Under the pieces are notes generated by a model. It was not told the DNA's origin, searched no databases, and was given only the letters and a program-made list of their open reading frames with translations. 8,116 bases of DNA from an uncultured Massilia sp. (GTDB lineage Bacteria; Pseudomonadota; Gammaproteobacteria; Burkholderiales; Burkholderiaceae): contig CAMPHU010000207.1 of NCBI GenBank assembly GCA_946886065.1, positions 1 through 8,116 of the forward strand, in the 5' to 3' direction. Positions 1 to 6,435 of this stretch are shown one piece after another; position 1 is the first letter of the stretch, and each line of letters opens with the position of its first letter. The position numbers and the translations under genes are program-made.

Positions 1-342
1 CCGCAGGACGTCGAACTCTGGATCGACGAGCACAACCGCTTCCTGCAGGAGACCGTCAAGCCCCAGGAAACCGGCGTCGGGATCTGCTTCACGCTGAGCG
101 AGGGCGGCAACATCTATATGCAGACCGCCGCCGACGCGGTCATCCTGGACGTCGAACCGGACGCTGCCTGGATCGCCCCGCTGATCATGGCCGCCACCGG
201 CGCCGAGCCGCCGCGCGGCCAGATCTGGGTGCTGCCCGACGACAAGCTGGTCCAGCTGATCCTCGGCCTGTCGATGCTGGTCGAGAGCACCACGCTGGTC
301 ACCGGCCACCACTTCGGTTCGCAGGGCCGCCGCGCCTGGTGA
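1..342 (+). CDS. C-terminal fragment of an unrecognised protein
   Basis: The reading frame is open from the first base of the window and stops with TGA at 340-342, so the 5' part and the start codon lie outside. The visible 113 residues are acidic and mixed hydrophobic. They include the stretches ELWIDEHNRFLQ near the left edge, GVGICFTLSEGG, and LVQLILGLSMLVEST near the end. I see no signal peptide, no clear membrane helix and no catalytic motif I know. Codon usage has the strong G/C third-position bias of the neighbouring genes, which supports real coding. It ends only 10 bases before the stop of the convergent lactonase gene, so it probably belongs to a different transcription unit reading in from the left. 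I do not recognise the family and assign no function. Confidence 0.72.
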   Translation, partial: PQDVELWIDEHNRFLQETVKPQETGVGICFTLSEGGNIYMQTAADAVILDVEPDAAWIAPLIMAATGAEPPRGQIWVLPDDKLVQLILGLSMLVESTTLVTGHHFGSQGRRAW

Positions 343-352
343 CCCGCTTGGC

Positions 353-1279
353 TCAATAGGGCATGCCGCTCACCGCCAGCGGCAGCCGCCACAGCGCGCC
401 CGCGCCGGTGATGTACAAGGACTTGCCGTCCTCGCCGCCGAAGGCCGCATTGGTGACATTGGCGTCCACGCGGATGGTCGCCAGGGGCTTGCCCTGCGGC
501 GAAAACACGCGCACCCGCTTCGCCCCATGCTCGGTCACGTACAGGTTGCCGTGGCAATCGAGGGTCATGCCGTCCGCTCCCTCCAGCCCGCTCACCAGCG
601 TATGTCCGGCTTGCGGCATGCCCTTGACGATGGGGTAGGCCATGAGCATGCCGTCGCCGGCGTTCACGTACAAGACGTCGCCCGCAGGCGCCAGTGAGAT
701 GCCGTTGGGATTGGGGCGCGCGCCGTCCACCAGCGCCACCACGCCGTCCTTGCCGACGCGGTAGATGCCCGTTACCGGCTGCCCGCCGGGCGCGGCCGCT
801 TTTTGCCAGCCGGGATCGGTAAAGTAGACCGTGCCGTCGCGCGCGATGGCGACGTCGTTCGGCGAGTTGAAGACATTCCCCTTGAAACTGCCGGCAAGCA
901 GCGCAGGCGTGCCGCTCCAGTCGTGGCGCAGCAGCGCCTTGTCCTTGTGGCTGGCGAGAACCAGGGCCCCGGCGGCGTCCACGGCCAGGCCGTTGCTTCC
1001 GCTGTCCTCGATCACGGTGCTCACCGTGCCGTCCGCCGCCAGCTTGCGTACGCGGGAAGGAAAGCCCTTGGCGAAGCTGAAGTCGGAGAAGTAGAGCGCA
1101 TCGCCGATCCACACCGGGCCTTCGAACAGGCCCGGTCCGGCATGCGAGGCGGTGACGCCGGCGACGCGTTCGGCCTTCAGTTCGCCGGATGGCGCCGGGC
1201 CGCAGGAGTCCGCGAAGGCGTCCGCCCCGCGCACCGCAAGGGCAGCAAAGGCCAGGGTGGAAAGCTGGAATCGGGGCAT
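353..1279 (-). CDS. SMP-30/gluconolactonase/LRE-type lactonase, probably exported
   Basis: This encodes a six-bladed beta-propeller of the SMP-30/gluconolactonase family, which uses a divalent metal to hydrolyse sugar lactones to aldonic acids. From the ATG at 1279 it is 308 residues, a normal family length. Blade-type motifs follow in order: LFEGPVW (Glu53), SNGLAVD (about 95-101), SPNDVAI..GTVYFTDPGW (139-158), NPNGISLAP (Asn192) and GADGMTLD (Asp236). Glu53, Asn192 and Asp236 match by position the family's metal ligands. The N-terminus looks like a Sec signal peptide with probable cleavage near AFA/DS at residue 23, so the enzyme likely acts in the periplasm. An in-frame ATG lies 21 bases upstream at 1300. 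I prefer 1279 because GGAG sits 7 bases before it and the extra residues do not improve the signal. It is divergent from the oxidoreductase at 1412, which could make its lactone substrate. The exact sugar is unknown. Confidence 0.88.
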   Translation of the reverse strand: MPRFQLSTLAFAALAVRGADAFADSCGPAPSGELKAERVAGVTASHAGPGLFEGPVWIGDALYFSDFSFAKGFPSRVRKLAADGTVSTVIEDSGSNGLAVDAAGALVLASHKDKALLRHDWSGTPALLAGSFKGNVFNSPNDVAIARDGTVYFTDPGWQKAAAPGGQPVTGIYRVGKDGVVALVDGARPNPNGISLAPAGDVLYVNAGDGMLMAYPIVKGMPQAGHTLVSGLEGADGMTLDCHGNLYVTEHGAKRVRVFSPQGKPLATIRVDANVTNAAFGGEDGKSLYITGAGALWRLPLAVSGMPY

Positions 1280-1313
1280 GGAGGGTCTCCGCTTGTTCAT
1301 TGCGATGGTGGCC

Positions 1314-1327
1314 TGTTACCGCTATCA
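1314..1327. promoter_or_regulatory. LacI/GntR-type operator-like palindrome
   Basis: TGTTACCGCTATCA is an imperfect 14-base palindrome centred on a C-G step. The left arm TGTTACC and right arm GCTATCA both look like half-sites of LacI-family regulators such as the gluconate repressor GntR, whose operators resemble TGTTACC..GGTAACA. Compared with the perfect palindrome, 12 of 14 bases agree. It lies between the divergent lactonase and oxidoreductase genes, where one repressor could control both. On the minus strand it falls just downstream of the candidate promoter at 1342-1370, a good position for blocking transcription. No regulator gene is in the window, so assignment to LacI-type control is inference. 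Confidence 0.45.
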
Positions 1328-1341
1328 TTTCTGTTAAAACG

Positions 1342-1370
1342 ATTGTATCCTTGTTATGCCCGCGTGGAAA
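1342..1370 (-). promoter_or_regulatory. candidate sigma-70 promoter for the lactonase gene
   Basis: Read on the minus strand, TTTCCA (1370-1365, 4 of 6 matches to TTGACA) is followed after 17 bases by TACAAT (1347-1342, 5 of 6 matches to TATAAT). Transcription would start near 1335 and give a leader of about 56 bases before the ATG at 1279. The operator-like palindrome at 1314-1327 would lie at about +9 to +22. The match is found by eye only. I could not see an equally good promoter for the divergent oxidoreductase gene. Confidence 0.35.
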
Positions 1371-1377
1371 GCCACGC
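1362..1377 (+). repeat. short inverted repeat in the oxidoreductase leader
   Basis: GCGTGG (1362-1367) and CCACGC (1372-1377) form a perfect 6-bp stem around the loop AAAG. The repeat lies 23 bases upstream of the ribosome binding site of the gene at 1412. It also overlaps the -35 of the candidate minus-strand promoter. It could be a hairpin in the leader mRNA or a second protein-binding site, but short stems are common in GC-rich DNA. Confidence 0.3.
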
Positions 1378-1411
1378 AGGCGCATGAGACAACGAAGAAC
1401 AGGAGACAGGC

Positions 1412-2527
1412 ATGATCGATTTGAACAGGCGTGGTGTCGTTCTGGCCGCCGGCGGCGCCCTGGCGGCTTCCGCGGTGGGTGGGCCGCTCTGGGCGCAGGC
1501 CCCTGAAGCACAGCAGTCCGGGCGCAAGCTGGGCTACGCCGTCGTGGGCCTGGGCGGCTACGGGCTGGGGGTGATCATCCCGCAGTTCAAGCACTGCCGG
1601 CACAGCCGCCTGGTGGCGCTGGTGAGCGGCGACGAGGCCAAGGCCCGGCGCGTGGCCCAGGAATACGGGGTGCTTGACAAGAACCTCTACAACTACCAGA
1701 ACTACGACAGCATCCGCGACAATCCGGACATCGACATCGTCTACGTCTGCCTTCCCGTGTCGATGCACGCGGAGTACACGATCCGGGCCGCCAAGGCCGG
1801 CAAGCACGTGCTGTGCGAAAAGCCGATGGCGCTGTCCTCGCGCGAATGCGAAGCGATGATCGCGGCTTGCCGCCAGGCCGGCAAGAAGCTGATGATCGGC
1901 TACCGCTGCCACTTCGAGCCCTACAACCTGGAGGCGATCCGGCGCGCGCGCGCGGGCGAGATCGGCAAGCTGCGCTACTTCCGCTCCGAACACGGCTTCA
2001 ACTTCGGCAACCCGAACGCCTGGCGCCTGAAGAAGGCGATGTCGGGCGGCGGCTCGATGATGGACATCGGCATCTACGCGCTGCAGGCGGCGCGCTACAT
2101 GACGGGCGAGGAACCGGTCGCCGTCTACGCCAGGGAGACCACCGACAAGTCCGATCCGCGCTTCCGCGAGGTCGAAGACATGATCGAGTTCCAGCTCGAA
2201 TTCCCGTCCGGCGTCAGCGGCTCCTGCATGTCGATGTACAGCGCCAACCAGAACCATATCCTGCTGATGGGGGACAAGGGCCGCATCGAGCTGGAGCCCG
2301 GCACCGGCTATGGCGGCAACCGCCTGTGGGTGGGCAAGGGCCGCGAGACGGAAATCACGCCGCCGAACGCGCAAGCCAACCAGTGGGCGGGCCAGCTCGA
2401 CCACCTGGCCCTGTGCGTGCTGCGGGACCGCCAGCCGATCGTCGCGGGCGAGGAAGGCTTGCGCGACATGCGGATCATCGAGGCCGTGTACAAGTCGGCG
2501 CGCGAGCAGCGCAGGATCGTGCTGTAA
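1412..2527 (+). CDS. Gfo/Idh/MocA oxidoreductase, Tat-exported, glucose-fructose oxidoreductase-like
   Basis: This 371-residue NAD(P)-dependent sugar oxidoreductase has a Tat-type signal: NRRGVVLAAGGAL at residues 5-17 carries the twin arginine, ending near WAQA at about 30. The Rossmann fold follows with VVGLGGYG (44-51), then the family's CEKPM with Lys137 and the C-terminal fold with GGGSMMDIGIY (Asp218, Tyr222). From memory of Zymomonas mobilis glucose-fructose oxidoreductase, many stretches match closely: HSRLVALVSG, AGKHVLCEKPM, KKLMIGYRCH, GGGSMMDIGIYAL and QLDHLA. That enzyme is periplasmic, keeps NADP(H) tightly bound, oxidises glucose to gluconolactone and reduces fructose to sorbitol. 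Here the substrate pair is not proven; a one-way sugar dehydrogenase is equally possible. AGGAG at 1401-1405 sits 6 bases before the ATG and supports the start. The divergent lactonase neighbour suggests a lactone product. Confidence 0.88.
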   Translation: MIDLNRRGVVLAAGGALAASAVGGPLWAQAPEAQQSGRKLGYAVVGLGGYGLGVIIPQFKHCRHSRLVALVSGDEAKARRVAQEYGVLDKNLYNYQNYDSIRDNPDIDIVYVCLPVSMHAEYTIRAAKAGKHVLCEKPMALSSRECEAMIAACRQAGKKLMIGYRCHFEPYNLEAIRRARAGEIGKLRYFRSEHGFNFGNPNAWRLKKAMSGGGSMMDIGIYALQAARYMTGEEPVAVYARETTDKSDPRFREVEDMIEFQLEFPSGVSGSCMSMYSANQNHILLMGDKGRIELEPGTGYGGNRLWVGKGRETEITPPNAQANQWAGQLDHLALCVLRDRQPIVAGEEGLRDMRIIEAVYKSAREQRRIVL

Positions 2528-2547
2528 AGACGTCCTGCCGTCCGCGC

Positions 2548-2577
2548 TAGGCACCCGGGCCGGTTTTCGGTTATAAA
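2548..2577 (+). promoter_or_regulatory. candidate promoter for the amino acid importer genes
   Basis: TATAAA at 2572-2577 is a 5 of 6 match to a -10 box. It is preceded after 18 bases by TAGGCA (2548-2553), a 4 of 6 match to a -35 box. A start near 2584 would give a leader of about 25 bases before the ATG at 2608. This AT-rich patch is the only one in the 80-base gap after the oxidoreductase stop. I see no convincing terminator between the two genes, so read-through is also possible. Confidence 0.35.
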
Positions 2578-2607
2578 GTCAGCTCCATAGTTGTTCGGAG
2601 TAAAGTG

Positions 2608-3420
2608 ATGGGCAAGCAAGTGACGAAGCTGGGACGGCGCGCGGCGCTCGCCCTCGGCCTGGCAAGCGGCGCGCTCCTGGCGCTGCCGCAGGTAATGGCA
2701 GGCGAGCTGCTGGCGGATGCGAAGGCGCGCGGCACCCTGCGCATCGCCATGGAAGGCACCTACCCGCCGTTCAATTTCAAGGATCCCAAGACCGGCCAGC
2801 TGGCCGGCTACGACGTCGACGTGGCGCGCCTGGTGGCGGCCAAGCTGGGGCTGAAACCCGAGTTCGTCGCGACCGAGTGGGCCGCCATCCTGGCGGGCCT
2901 GGCGGCGGGCAAGTACGACGTCATCGTCAGCCAGGTCGGCATCACGGCCAAGCGCCAGCAAGCCTTCGACTTTTCCGTGCCCTACACCTACTCGAGCCCC
3001 CAGCTCATCGTGCGCAAGAACGAGCGCGCCACCTACGCCAGCCTGAACGACCTCAAGGGCCGCAAGGTCGGCGTGGGGCAGGGCAGCGTGTTCGAGCAGC
3101 AGGTCAAGGCAGTGCCGGGCATCGAGGTCAAGAGCTATCCGGCGGCGCCGGAAAACCTGCAGGACCTGGCCTTCGGCCGCATCGACGCGGCCCTCAACGA
3201 CAGCCTGATGGTGTCCTACCTGCTCAAGCATTCCCAGCTGCCGATCAAGGCCGGCCCGCGCGTGGGCGCCGTCGAGCGCATGGGCGTGGCCATGCGCAAG
3301 GGCAATCCCCAATTCAAGGCGGCGGTCGACAAGATCATCAACGACGCCCGCGCCGACGGCAGCCTCAAGCAGATGTCGCTCAAGTGGTTCGGCGCCGACG
3401 CCAGCCACGAACCAAAGTGA
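2608..3420 (+). CDS. polar amino acid ABC transporter substrate-binding protein, L-cystine (FliY/TcyJ)-like
   Basis: This is a 270-residue periplasmic solute-binding protein of the SBP_bac_3 family. Residues 1-31 form a signal peptide with basic KLGRRAA followed by a hydrophobic run to about ALPQVMA. The mature part starts like family members, with GTLRIAMEGTYPPFNF (42-57), then LAGYDVDVARLVA (65-77), DFSVPYTYSS (121-130), LKGRKVGVGQGS and a C-terminal KWFGAD. The EGTYPPF and KWFGAD signatures and overall order are those I recall from E. coli FliY/TcyJ, which binds L-cystine. The ligand is therefore likely cystine or a related amino acid, but binding residues were not checked against a structure. 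GGAG at 2597-2600 is 7 bases before the ATG at 2608. An adjacent GTG at 2605 is only 4 bases away and less likely. The permease gene follows after 10 bases, in the same operon. Confidence 0.9.
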   Translation: MGKQVTKLGRRAALALGLASGALLALPQVMAGELLADAKARGTLRIAMEGTYPPFNFKDPKTGQLAGYDVDVARLVAAKLGLKPEFVATEWAAILAGLAAGKYDVIVSQVGITAKRQQAFDFSVPYTYSSPQLIVRKNERATYASLNDLKGRKVGVGQGSVFEQQVKAVPGIEVKSYPAAPENLQDLAFGRIDAALNDSLMVSYLLKHSQLPIKAGPRVGAVERMGVAMRKGNPQFKAAVDKIINDARADGSLKQMSLKWFGADASHEPK

Positions 3421-3430
3421 GCCCCGCGAG

Positions 3431-4132
3431 GTGACCCCCGCCGACGCCGCCCCCTGGGGCGCGCCGGTGCTGGAACTGGCCGGCCTGCTGCGCGACGCGG
3501 CGCCGGTCATGCTCACCGGCGCCGGCTATACGCTACTGTTCGCGGTCGCCTCGATGGTGGGCGGGCTGGCGCTCGGCTTCCCGGCGGCCCTGATGCGCAT
3601 CGCGCCCTGGCGCGTGCTGAGGCTGCCGGCGACCCTGTACGTGAGCATCATGCGCGGCACGCCGCTGCTGGTGCAGATCTTCGTCATCTACTATGGGCTG
3701 CCGAGCATCGGCATCGAGTTTACGCCGGTGACGGCCGGGATCCTGGCGCTTTCGCTGAATGCCGGCGCCTACCTGTCGGAAAGCCTGCGCGGCGCGGTCC
3801 AGAGCGTCAGCGAAGGGCAGTGGCGCGCCAGTTTCAGCCTCGGCCTCGGCTGGTGGCAGGCGCTCGGCTACGTCATCCTGCCGCAGGCGCTGCGGGTGGC
3901 CGTGCCGTCCATGAGCAACACCCTGATCAGCCTGATCAAGGACACGTCGTTGGTGTCGGTGATTGCCCTCACCGAACTGATGCTGGCCACCAAGGAAGTG
4001 ATCGCCGTCACCTTCCAGCCCTTGCCGCTTTACCTGGCGGCGGCCGCCATGTACTGGTGCCTGAGCCTGTTCTTCGAATTCCTCCAGCGCCGCGCCGAAA
4101 TGCGCCTCAACCGCTCCCACCGCCCGCGTTGA
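3431..4132 (+). CDS. polar amino acid ABC transporter permease, YecS/TcyL-like
   Basis: This 233-residue inner-membrane permease belongs to the HisM/GlnP family. I count about five hydrophobic segments: roughly 30-55, 64-90, 98-115, 172-187 and 198-217. The cytoplasmic EAA loop that docks the ATPase spans about 116-156 and contains ESLRGAVQSVSEGQW and the conserved Gly region near 138-140. RGTPLLVQIFVIYYGLP, NTLISLIKDTSLVSVI and a tail with RLNR closely resemble what I recall of E. coli YecS/TcyL, the cystine permease. The start is GTG, the only start I can place. There is no well-spaced ribosome binding site, only CGAGG touching the codon. Translation is probably coupled to the binding-protein gene, which stops 10 bases earlier. 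Importers of this type need an ATPase, usually encoded next. None is present here, so it must be supplied from elsewhere. Confidence 0.92.
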   Translation: MTPADAAPWGAPVLELAGLLRDAAPVMLTGAGYTLLFAVASMVGGLALGFPAALMRIAPWRVLRLPATLYVSIMRGTPLLVQIFVIYYGLPSIGIEFTPVTAGILALSLNAGAYLSESLRGAVQSVSEGQWRASFSLGLGWWQALGYVILPQALRVAVPSMSNTLISLIKDTSLVSVIALTELMLATKEVIAVTFQPLPLYLAAAAMYWCLSLFFEFLQRRAEMRLNRSHRPR

Positions 4133-4140
4133 CAAGTCAA

Positions 4141-4186
4141 GCTGTTGTAGAGATGTCTTTGCATATGCACAACACATCTCGACAGC
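4141..4186. repeat. nested inverted repeat after the permease gene
   Basis: GAGATGT (4150-4156) pairs with ACATCTC (4174-4180) as a perfect 7-bp stem. Outside it, GCTGT (4141-4145) pairs with ACAGC (4182-4186). The 17-base loop contains the perfect palindrome TGCATATGCA (4160-4169). The structure begins 8 bases after the permease stop and ends 63 bases before the GGDEF-EAL start. It has no immediate T-run; a run of five T only appears near 4207. It could be a weak transcription terminator, a protein-binding site for the downstream gene, or both. Confidence 0.4.
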
Positions 4187-4249
4187 CTGGACGACCAGTG
4201 TTAGTCTTTTTGGAAATACTGACTGTCGGCAACGATTGGCGGAGGAATT

Positions 4250-6391
4250 ATGGAGTATGGCCAGCTAAGGCCGCCCACCGCGTCTTCCTCCTCGGAATGC
4301 GCAGACCCTGACGCCGAGGCCGCTGCGCTGCCCGGCGGCGGCGCCATGTTTTCGCCGCCCGCCCAGCCTACCGCCGGCTATAACGAATTGTTCCTGCTGG
4401 CGCCCTTCGGTTTCTTCCTGGTCGGGCCGGATGGCGCGATCCTTCAGGCGAACCTGTGCGGCGCCAGGATGCTGGGCCTGCCGCGCGATGGGGTGGCAGG
4501 CTTGCGGCTGCGCGACGCCATCGCGGACACCGACCGCGGCGCCTTCGACCGCTTTCTCGCGGCGGCCCGCGGTGCGGAACGCGATGCGCGTTGCGAGCTC
4601 ATGCTGCGCGCGCAGGACGGCAGCACGACCTGGGTGAGCCTGGTAGGCAGTTACGACGTCGGCGCGCGCGCGGCGCGCGTGGTGGCGGAACTGGGCGGCA
4701 GCCGCGTGGAGGCGCTGGCGCGCAGCGAGGAACGCCTGCGCCGCATCGTGCACTGCGCGGACGAGGGCGTGTGGGAAGTCGACGCGCACGGCAGCACCAC
4801 CTTCGTCAACCCGCGCATGGCGGCGCTGCTCGGCTATCCGATCGAGGAAATCCTCGACATGCCCGTGGGACGCTTCATGGACGACGAGGGCAGGGCGCTG
4901 CTGGAGCGGAATATCGCGCGCCGGCGCCAGGGCGAGGTGCGGCGCTACGAGTTCAAGTTCATCCGCAAGGACGGCGGCGTGCTGTGGACTTGCGTCGCCA
5001 TCAATCCGCTGTTCGACGCGTGCGGCCGCTATCTTGGCGCGCTGGCCCTGGTCAACGACATCACCAGCCAGCGCGCGGCCGCGGCGCGGATCTGGCGGCG
5101 CGCCAACTATGACGACCTGACCGGGCTGCCCAACCGCCACATGTTCATGGACCGGCTGGCCCAGGAGATCCGGCGCGCCGACCGCAGCGCTGCCTTCCTG
5201 GCGCTGCTGTTCCTGGACCTGGACCGCTTCAAGGAGGTGAACGACCGCCTCGGCCATGCGGCCGGCGACCGCCTGCTGGCCGACGCGGCGCAGCGCATCG
5301 GCGCCTGCGTGCGCGCTTCCGACACCATCGGGCGCCTGGGCGGCGACGAATTCACCGTGGTGCTGTCCGGGCTGGACCGGATCGCGACCGTGGACCGCAT
5401 CGCCCAGGCGCTGGTCGAGGCGCTGGCGGCGCCTTTCGTGCTCGACGGCGAACCTGCGGAGGTGTCGGCGTCGGTGGGCATTGCGCTGTATCCGGCCGAC
5501 GCCGGCCAGCTGTGCGACCTGATGGCGCGCGCCGACCAGGCGATGTACGTGGCCAAGCACGCCGGCCGCAACCGCTACAGCTATTACACCGACGGTGCCC
5601 AGCAGGCCATGCTGGCGCGCCAGGCCATCACCGCCGAGCTGCGCACGGCGCTGGCCGCGAACCAGTTCGAGCTGCTGTACCAGCCGATCGTGTCCCTGCG
5701 CAGCGGCCGGGTGCGCAAGGCCGAGGCCCTGCTGCGCTGGCGCCATCCGCGCCGCGGGCTGCTGCGCCCGGCCGAATTCTTGCCCTTTGCGGAATCGGGC
5801 GGGCTGATGGTGGAGATCGGCGACTGGGTCCTGCGCGAGGCGGCGCTCCAGGTGCAGCACTGGCAGCAACGCCTGGATCCGCAGTTCCAGGTGAGCGTCA
5901 ACAAGTCCCCGGCCCAGATCCAGCGCGAGCCCGGCCAGTACGACAACTGGCTGGCCTTCCTCAAGGAACGTGCACTGCGGCCGCGCAGTGTGGTGATCGA
6001 GATCGGCGAGAGCATGCTGCTGGAAGGCATGGACGCGGTCATCGAGCGCCTGCGTCCTTACCGTGCCATGGGGCTGCAGGTGGCCCTGGACCATTTCGGC
6101 GCCGGTTATTCCTCGCTGGCCCATCTGGTGCGCTACGAACTCGATTACCTGAAGATCGACCACGCTTTCGTCGAGGCGCTGGACAGCGGATCGAATGGGC
6201 TGGCGGCCTGCGAAGCCATCATCGCGATGGCGCACAAGCTGGGCATGAAGGTGGTGGCGGAAGGTGTCGAGAGCGAGCTCCAGCGCTCGCTGCTGCGCGA
6301 GGCCGGATGCGATTACGCGCAAGGATATGTGGTCGGCGGACCGATGTCTGCCGACGAGCTGGAAAGGCTGGCATTGGCGGCCAGCCCTTGA
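4250..6391 (+). CDS. PAS-PAS-GGDEF-EAL protein, cyclic-di-GMP turnover
   Basis: This 713-residue soluble signalling protein carries four domains: PAS (about 43-140), PAS (about 162-275), GGDEF (about 283-445) and EAL (about 460-705). No membrane helix or signal peptide is visible, so it should act in the cytoplasm. In the cyclase domain GGDEF is intact (364-368) and the product-inhibition RxxD site is present (Arg355, Asp358). In the phosphodiesterase domain I see EAL (492-494), Asn551 in VNKSP, Glu584 and Glu587 in EIGES, Asp614, Lys635, Glu671 and Gln691. Almost all spacings agree with those of the EAL enzyme RocR. However, the second Asp of the DDFG motif is His615 (DHFG). Synthesis of cyclic-di-GMP looks intact, while hydrolysis may be altered. 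The ATG has a strong GGAGGA at 4241-4246, slightly close. The 117-base gap suggests its own promoter, but I found no clear one. The ligand of the PAS domains is unknown. Confidence 0.93.
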   Translation: MEYGQLRPPTASSSSECADPDAEAAALPGGGAMFSPPAQPTAGYNELFLLAPFGFFLVGPDGAILQANLCGARMLGLPRDGVAGLRLRDAIADTDRGAFDRFLAAARGAERDARCELMLRAQDGSTTWVSLVGSYDVGARAARVVAELGGSRVEALARSEERLRRIVHCADEGVWEVDAHGSTTFVNPRMAALLGYPIEEILDMPVGRFMDDEGRALLERNIARRRQGEVRRYEFKFIRKDGGVLWTCVAINPLFDACGRYLGALALVNDITSQRAAAARIWRRANYDDLTGLPNRHMFMDRLAQEIRRADRSAAFLALLFLDLDRFKEVNDRLGHAAGDRLLADAAQRIGACVRASDTIGRLGGDEFTVVLSGLDRIATVDRIAQALVEALAAPFVLDGEPAEVSASVGIALYPADAGQLCDLMARADQAMYVAKHAGRNRYSYYTDGAQQAMLARQAITAELRTALAANQFELLYQPIVSLRSGRVRKAEALLRWRHPRRGLLRPAEFLPFAESGGLMVEIGDWVLREAALQVQHWQQRLDPQFQVSVNKSPAQIQREPGQYDNWLAFLKERALRPRSVVIEIGESMLLEGMDAVIERLRPYRAMGLQVALDHFGAGYSSLAHLVRYELDYLKIDHAFVEALDSGSNGLAACEAIIAMAHKLGMKVVAEGVESELQRSLLREAGCDYAQGYVVGGPMSADELERLALAASP

Positions 6392-6409
6392 CGGCGCACG
6401 GAGGCGCCG
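6392..6409. repeat. short GC hairpin between convergent genes
   Basis: CGGCGC (6392-6397) and GCGCCG (6404-6409) form a perfect 6-bp stem with a 6-base loop, directly after the GGDEF-EAL stop codon. It lies in the 44-base gap between two convergent genes, where a bidirectional terminator would be expected. There is no T-run on either strand, so a role in intrinsic termination is doubtful. Confidence 0.25.
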
Positions 6410-6435
6410 CGGGTGCTGCGGTGAGTGTTCAGCGG

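Noticed and set aside
114..1511. A long minus-strand open frame of about 465 codons covering the lactonase gene
   Set aside because: It is very rich in Arg and Gly, typical of a shifted frame in GC-rich DNA. The true frame at 353-1279 has the beta-propeller motifs and a signal peptide.
1334..2554. A minus-strand open frame of about 406 codons opposite the oxidoreductase
   Set aside because: The + strand frame has the Rossmann, EKP and DIGIY motifs. The antisense frame is His/Arg/Ala-rich with no recognisable domain and is a shadow.
2528..2607. Riboswitch or terminator in the gap after the oxidoreductase gene
   Set aside because: The gap is only 80 bases, with a GC-rich patch and TTTT but no stable stem before it, and no known aptamer pattern.
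4187..4249. A sigma-70 or sigma-54 promoter directly before the GGDEF-EAL gene
   Set aside because: TTGGAA at about 4210 and AATACT at about 4215 are suggestive, but no pair of boxes has acceptable spacing and no GG/GC -24/-12 pattern is present.
4265..6322. A minus-strand open frame of about 685 codons opposite the GGDEF-EAL gene
   Set aside because: It is antisense to an unmistakable PAS-PAS-GGDEF-EAL protein and has the composition of a shadow frame (His, Gln, Arg, Ala).
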